Positions 60,469 through 64,000 of a stretch of DNA of 64,000 bases are shown here, in pieces. The translations under genes and the position numbers were made by a program. The notes beneath the pieces were generated by a model. It was not told the origin of the DNA, did no database searches, and worked only from the letters and a program-made list of their open reading frames with translations. The stretch comes from Halopelagius longus (GTDB taxonomy: Archaea; Halobacteriota; Halobacteria; Halobacteriales; Haloferacaceae). Position 1 is the first letter of the stretch. The number at the start of each line of letters is the position of its first letter. Where the stretch lies: assembly GCF_900100875.1 (NCBI RefSeq), contig NZ_FNKQ01000004.1, positions 124,001-188,000 of the forward strand, given 5' to 3'.

Positions 60469-61086
60469 GTGTCCGAAGGAGTGTTCGCCGGTGGCCTCCG
60501 GCGGGAGTTCGAAACCGTCGGCAGTCACGAGGAACTGATAGCGTTCTCGCGCGACTACTGCGAATACGCCGTCTCCGAGTTCGAACTGAGCGTGGCGTTC
60601 TCGCGGGTGTCGTGGGAAGTTTCGACCCGCGCCAAGCGCAGGGCGGCGGCGGTGAAGCGACCGAAGGTGTCCGAGACGGCCGTCGGCGACCCGATAGACT
60701 GGAGCGAACGGCCGACGGTGGCCGAGGACGGCGGCGCGCCGACGTGTACGGTGTCGCTGTCGTGGCGGGCGTTCGAGTCGTTCGACTACGAGGAGTGGAC
60801 GGCGACGCTCAGACACGAACTCGTCCACGTAGAGCAGTTCCAGCGGTTCGGAACGACCGATCACGGACCGGCGTTCCGCCGGCGCGCGGCGGCCCTCGAC
60901 GCCCCCGTCCGGGTCCGCCACTTCGCTACGCCCGCGTACCTGCTCACCTGCACGGACTGCGAGAACGTCGTCGCCAGACGGTACCGCGACTGTAAGTTGG
61001 TTCGAGAGTACGAGTCGTACGTGTCGTCCTGTTGCGGCGCGTCGCTCGAATGTGAGTCCCCCGACGGCGCGGCGTCGGACGGGTAG
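60469..61086 (+). CDS. SprT-like zinc metalloprotease
   Basis: A 205-residue protein initiated at GTG 60469. The catalytic motif is RHELVHVEQ (H116, E117, H120), with a third ligand His near 132 (TDHGPAF). The C-terminus (about 155-195) is a zinc ribbon with CTDC and CCG pairs. SprT/Spartan-type proteins degrade DNA-protein crosslinks in other organisms; an equivalent role here is inferred from the fold only. The ArsR-type gene downstream is convergent, so no operon is evident. Confidence 0.85.
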   Translation: MSEGVFAGGLRREFETVGSHEELIAFSRDYCEYAVSEFELSVAFSRVSWEVSTRAKRRAAAVKRPKVSETAVGDPIDWSERPTVAEDGGAPTCTVSLSWRAFESFDYEEWTATLRHELVHVEQFQRFGTTDHGPAFRRRAAALDAPVRVRHFATPAYLLTCTDCENVVARRYRDCKLVREYESYVSSCCGASLECESPDGAASDG

Positions 61087-61134
61087 TCGCCCGTCGAGTT
61101 GGGTCTCCGCCCGAGTCGGGGTTCCGTCTCCGAA

Positions 61135-61554
61135 TCAGGTTTCCGTCTCGGCGTCGTCGCCGTAGGCGTCGAGGTACGTTCGCTCCCGGCGGATGAGTTC
61201 TTCGACGCCGTGTTCGAGGATTCCCTCGCCCAAGGAGGTCGCCGCGTAGTAGGTGTACAGACCTTCGCTGTCGCGTTCGGCCCGCTTTCGCTTCTCGACG
61301 AGGCCCACCTCCACGAGTTTGTTCAGGTGGTAGTGGAGGGTGTTCCCGCGGACGTCGAGTCGCTCTTCGAGTTGCTTCGGGCTCTGGTCGCCCGCGTGGA
61401 CGAGGGTGTAGACGACGGCGAACCGCGTCCGGTCGCCGATGGCCGCCTGCATGTCGAGGTAGTCGTCCAGAGAGAGGACGCTCGTCGGCGGCAGGAGGTC
61501 CTCCGGGTCCTCCGGGGCGTCTCCGTCGTCGGCCGCGGCGTGGTTGGTCGCCAT
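61135..61554 (-). CDS. ArsR-type winged-helix regulator
   Basis: A 139-residue regulator. The winged helix spans about 30-105 (LDMQAAIGDRTRFAVVYTLV, QSPKQLEERLDVRGNTLHYH, LNKLVEVGLVEKRKRAERDS). The wing ends EGLYTYYAATSLGEGIL, and a C-terminal helix follows for dimerisation. It is divergent from the DUF7509-like gene, about 97 bp away, which it might control. There is no obvious metal site. Confidence 0.85.
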   Translation of the reverse strand: MATNHAAADDGDAPEDPEDLLPPTSVLSLDDYLDMQAAIGDRTRFAVVYTLVHAGDQSPKQLEERLDVRGNTLHYHLNKLVEVGLVEKRKRAERDSEGLYTYYAATSLGEGILEHGVEELIRRERTYLDAYGDDAETET

Positions 61555-61617
61555 TCGTCTCTCTGTACTCCGCGACGCCGCTTAACGATTGCTGACTCAA
61601 CGACTCCCGAAAATACC

Positions 61618-61630
61618 TCTTTTTATATAC
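61618..61630 (+). promoter_or_regulatory. Strong TATA box
   Basis: TCTTTTTATATAC stretch centred about 26-28 bp before the ATG at 61651, one of the best TATA matches in the window. It predicts a leaderless transcript. Confidence 0.65.
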
Positions 61631-61650
61631 CGCCCGTCCGAGTCGGAGGT

Positions 61651-62277
61651 ATGGGAACGGAGATAACGAGGAACCGGATCAGGGAGGCGTTGGGGTCGGT
61701 CGCGTACTCGGAGTTTCTGCTCTACATCATGGGCCCGTACAAGTCGTTCAACTTGGCGTACGTCCTCTCGGAGGAGGAACGGGCGGACATCAAAATCGAG
61801 GAACTGCCCGGTCCCATCAGGCGACTGTTCAAGCGACGCGACGACGTCGACGAGGCGCAGGCGTTACTCCGCCGCGTGCAGGGGTCACTCCGGGCCGACC
61901 CCGGCGTGAACGCGTTTCTCGCCGTGGACGTGGATATCGACGTGGACGACGTGGACGCGGCGACCCAGAGCATCGAGTACGCCCGGCGAAGCAACGTCAC
62001 GGCGTTCGTCCTCCCCTACCTCGGTCACAACTTCGGCGTCGGCGAGGAGGCGGGGTCGGTGCTCGAGGCGTTGTCGGAGACGCACGGCGACCGGATGCTG
62101 TTCGTCCACGAGGCGGACGTGACGAGTGCGATGCTCCGGGCGGCGAACGAGCGGTGGGACCTCAGAATCGAGTCCTACGAGACGGAGGCGGAACTCCTCG
62201 ACCGCCTCAAACTGTTCGTCGCCGACGTGATGAACCGCGAACTCCACGGCGACCTCGACCCCCTCCACGAGTCGTAA
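61651..62277 (+). CDS. DUF7509-like conserved haloarchaeal protein
   Basis: A 208-residue soluble protein. The N-terminal phrase EFLLYIMGPYKSFNLAYVLS is the hallmark of this haloarchaeal family, whose fold recalls nucleotide- or nucleoside-binding Rossmann proteins (NAFLAVDVDIDVDDVDAATQ, VTAFVLPYLGHNFGVGEEAG). The C-terminus ends RLKLFVADVMNRELHGDLDP. No catalytic residues can be named with confidence. It has a strong promoter and is divergent from an ArsR-type regulator. Function unknown. Confidence 0.8.
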   Translation: MGTEITRNRIREALGSVAYSEFLLYIMGPYKSFNLAYVLSEEERADIKIEELPGPIRRLFKRRDDVDEAQALLRRVQGSLRADPGVNAFLAVDVDIDVDDVDAATQSIEYARRSNVTAFVLPYLGHNFGVGEEAGSVLEALSETHGDRMLFVHEADVTSAMLRAANERWDLRIESYETEAELLDRLKLFVADVMNRELHGDLDPLHES

Positions 62278-62830
62278 ATCGCGTCCGCGACGGAGGTCTA
62301 CGTCTCGCGTTCACTTGCAGGAGTGGAGGTGCGAACCTCTCTCGGACGACCGGTCGTACTGGGTGGAGACTTCGACTGCTGTACCGACGCGCCCCTTTAT
62401 CTAATTTGTTATATTCGTGTCTCGATTCTCGACGGCGAATCCGCTCCATCGCCGCGAGTGTCTCTCGCCGTTTCCGTGCTCCGGAGAGGAAACGAACTGC
62501 GGACGATACCGCGTTCTGGGCCCTATTTCGACGGATCGGAGACGTCGCGCCTCTCCTTTTCGCAAGAGACTTCCAGCCGCTATTCTCGTCGTCTACTGAA
62601 TGAAGATATACGAACCGAAATTCCATATTTAGTCCATTCACGCCGATAAAACGAACAGTGTACCGAATGTCAGTTCGTATAATCTCGGATCAAATGAAGA
62701 TCACTCAACTATCATTCGGCCGATGATAGGTCCCGAGTCGGAGACAGAAATACTCGTACTCCCTCCGAGAGCGTCGCCGTCCGTCGGTCAACCATCTTTA
62801 TGTCCTGCGGGCGGTGGTACCTATCTATCC
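62278..62830. other. Non-coding region before malic enzyme
   Basis: No supported gene in 553 bp. The stretch 62390-62720 is AT-richer than the surroundings. ATCTTTATG (62791-62799) is a TATA candidate 30-40 bp before the malic enzyme start. Confidence 0.45.
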
Positions 62831-64000
62831 ATGTCACTCGACGACGACGCGCGGGAGTACCACCGCGAGGACCCGCCGGGGAAGATAGAGATTTCGACGA
62901 CCAAGCCGACGAACACCCAACGCGACCTGAGTCTCGCGTACTCGCCGGGCGTCGCCGCGCCGTGCCGCGACATCGACGGAGATTCGGAGGCGGCGTACGA
63001 GTACACCGCCAAGGGTAATCTCGTCGGCGTCGTCTCGGACGGATCCGCCGTCCTCGGACTCGGTGACATCGGCGCGCAGGCGTCGAAGCCCGTCATGGAG
63101 GGGAAGGGCGTCCTCTTCAAGCGGTTCGCAGACATCGACGTGTTCGACGTCGAACTCGACGCGAGCGACGTAGACGAGTTCGTCGGAACCGTCAGCGCGA
63201 TGGAACCGACGTTCGGCGGCATCAACTTGGAGGACATCAAGGCCCCCGAGTGTTTCGAGATAGAGGAACGACTCCGCGAGGAGATGTCCGTTCCCGTCTT
63301 CCACGACGACCAACACGGGACGGCGATCATCTCCGGGGCGGCCCTCCTCAACGCGGTCGATATCGCGGGCAAGGAGTTAGACGAGGTTCGGGTCACCTTC
63401 GCCGGGGCCGGCGCCGCCGCGACGGCCACCGCGCGCTTCTACGTCTCTCTCGGGGTCCGACCGGAGAACATCGTCATGTGCGACATCGACGGCGTCCTCA
63501 CGACCGAACGCGCGGAGGCCGGCGACCTGAACGAGTACAACCGCGAGTTCGCGCGCGACGTTCCCGCGGGCGGACTCGCGGAGGCGATGGAGGGTGCGGA
63601 CGTGTTCGTCGGCCTCTCCGCCGGCGGCATCGTCTCCCAAGAGATGGTGCGGTCGATGGCCGAGGACCCCATCATCTTCGCGATGGCGAACCCGGACCCC
63701 GAAATCGGCTACGAGGAGGCCAAAGAGGCCAGAGACGACACCGTGATTATGGCGACTGGTCGCTCGGACTACCCCAACCAAGTAAACAACGTGCTCGGGT
63801 TCCCGTTCATCTTCCGCGGCGCGTTGGACGCGCGAGCGACGGAGATAAACGAGGAGATGAAACGCGCCGCCGCCCACGCACTCGCGGACTTAGCCAAGCA
63901 GGACGTGCCAGACGCCGTCGTGAAGGCCTACAGCGACCAACCCCTCCAGTACGGCCCCGACTACGTCATCCCGAAACCGCTCGACACCCGCGTCCTGTTC
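62831..64000 (+). CDS. maeB: NADP-dependent malic enzyme (5' part, runs off window)
   Basis: The first 390 codons of a malic enzyme, which decarboxylates malate to pyruvate. The N-terminal malic domain includes [11 protein letters not shown], the lysine-containing [20 protein letters not shown] and [15 protein letters not shown], and the metal-binding [11 protein letters not shown]. The NAD(P) domain has [24 protein letters not shown] and [21 protein letters not shown]. The frame is open at the window edge, so a C-terminal phosphotransacetylase-like domain, usual for the long MaeB form, may follow but is not visible. Confidence 0.93.
   Translation, partial: MSLDDDAREYHREDPPGKIEISTTKPTNTQRDLSLAYSPGVAAPCRDIDGDSEAAYEYTAKGNLVGVVSDGSAVLGLGDIGAQASKPVMEGKGVLFKRFADIDVFDVELDASDVDEFVGTVSAMEPTFGGINLEDIKAPECFEIEERLREEMSVPVFHDDQHGTAIISGAALLNAVDIAGKELDEVRVTFAGAGAAATATARFYVSLGVRPENIVMCDIDGVLTTERAEAGDLNEYNREFARDVPAGGLAEAMEGADVFVGLSAGGIVSQEMVRSMAEDPIIFAMANPDPEIGYEEAKEARDDTVIMATGRSDYPNQVNNVLGFPFIFRGALDARATEINEEMKRAAAHALADLAKQDVPDAVVKAYSDQPLQYGPDYVIPKPLDTRVLF

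Noticed and set aside
1..64000. CRISPR arrays, tRNA or rRNA genes
   Set aside because: No regularly spaced short repeats, cloverleaf-like sequences or rRNA signatures were recognised. The CARF-like protein at 8315 is not accompanied by cas genes.

Overview
The window is haloarchaeal chromosomal or megaplasmid DNA. Supporting signs are high GC, very acidic proteins, Tat signals (some with lipoboxes) on the exported proteins, halocyanins, TATA boxes about 27 bp upstream of starts, and many haloarchaea-only small families. Gene content (copper nitrite reductase, quinol-type nitric oxide reductase, class III PHA synthase, cobalamin genes) fits a denitrifying, PHA-storing member of the Haloferacales or Haloarculaceae; I cannot fix the genus. 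No rRNA, tRNA or CRISPR array was seen.

Layout. 1-6.7 kb: a TrkA-N protein and an amino-acid permease with Usp domains, an Lrp-type regulator, a PAS histidine kinase with its response regulator, and two small regulatory or zinc-ribbon genes. 6.9-22.3 kb: a denitrification region holding halocyanins, norB, nirK, a multicopper oxidase, a radical SAM enzyme with a CGCGG-type peptide gene, cupins, regulators and a COX1/NnrS-like membrane protein. A CARF-like regulator and a variant serine hydroxymethyltransferase sit inside it. 22.6-28.2 kb: a surface-glycan block (AbrB-like protein, GT2-GtrA, epimerase, membrane glycosyltransferase, GH99-like hydrolase). 28.4-30.5 kb: more denitrification-type accessory genes (cupin, DUF59-like, DUF2249). 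30.6-32.9 kb: cobalamin genes. 33.3-44.4 kb: an IclR-controlled sugar uptake locus with a CUT1 ABC transporter, a dehydrogenase, an isomerase and a GH3 glucosidase. 44.6-48.4 kb: a GH12 cellulase gene flanked by long degenerate direct repeats, next to a tyrosine recombinase. 49.0-56.4 kb: a polyhydroxyalkanoate cluster (thiolase, phaB, phaC, phaE, phaP, phaR, phaJ). 56.5-64 kb: housekeeping and small conserved genes, ending inside a malic enzyme.

The strongest structural signal is a 12-bp palindrome, CGAAC-NN-GTTCG. It occurs nine times (one copy with a mismatch), plus a weaker copy before nirK, always just upstream of denitrification-type genes and at fixed spacing: about 44.5 bp to the start codon, or about 44 bp to a TATA box. 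It links genes 23 kb apart into one apparent regulon and draws in several genes of unknown function: the CGCGG peptide, the radical SAM operon, two cupins and the DUF59-like and DUF2249 proteins. Other signals worth attention are a thiolase with serine at both cysteine positions, a nearly identical halocyanin domain copied 13 kb away, and the repeat-flanked cellulase.
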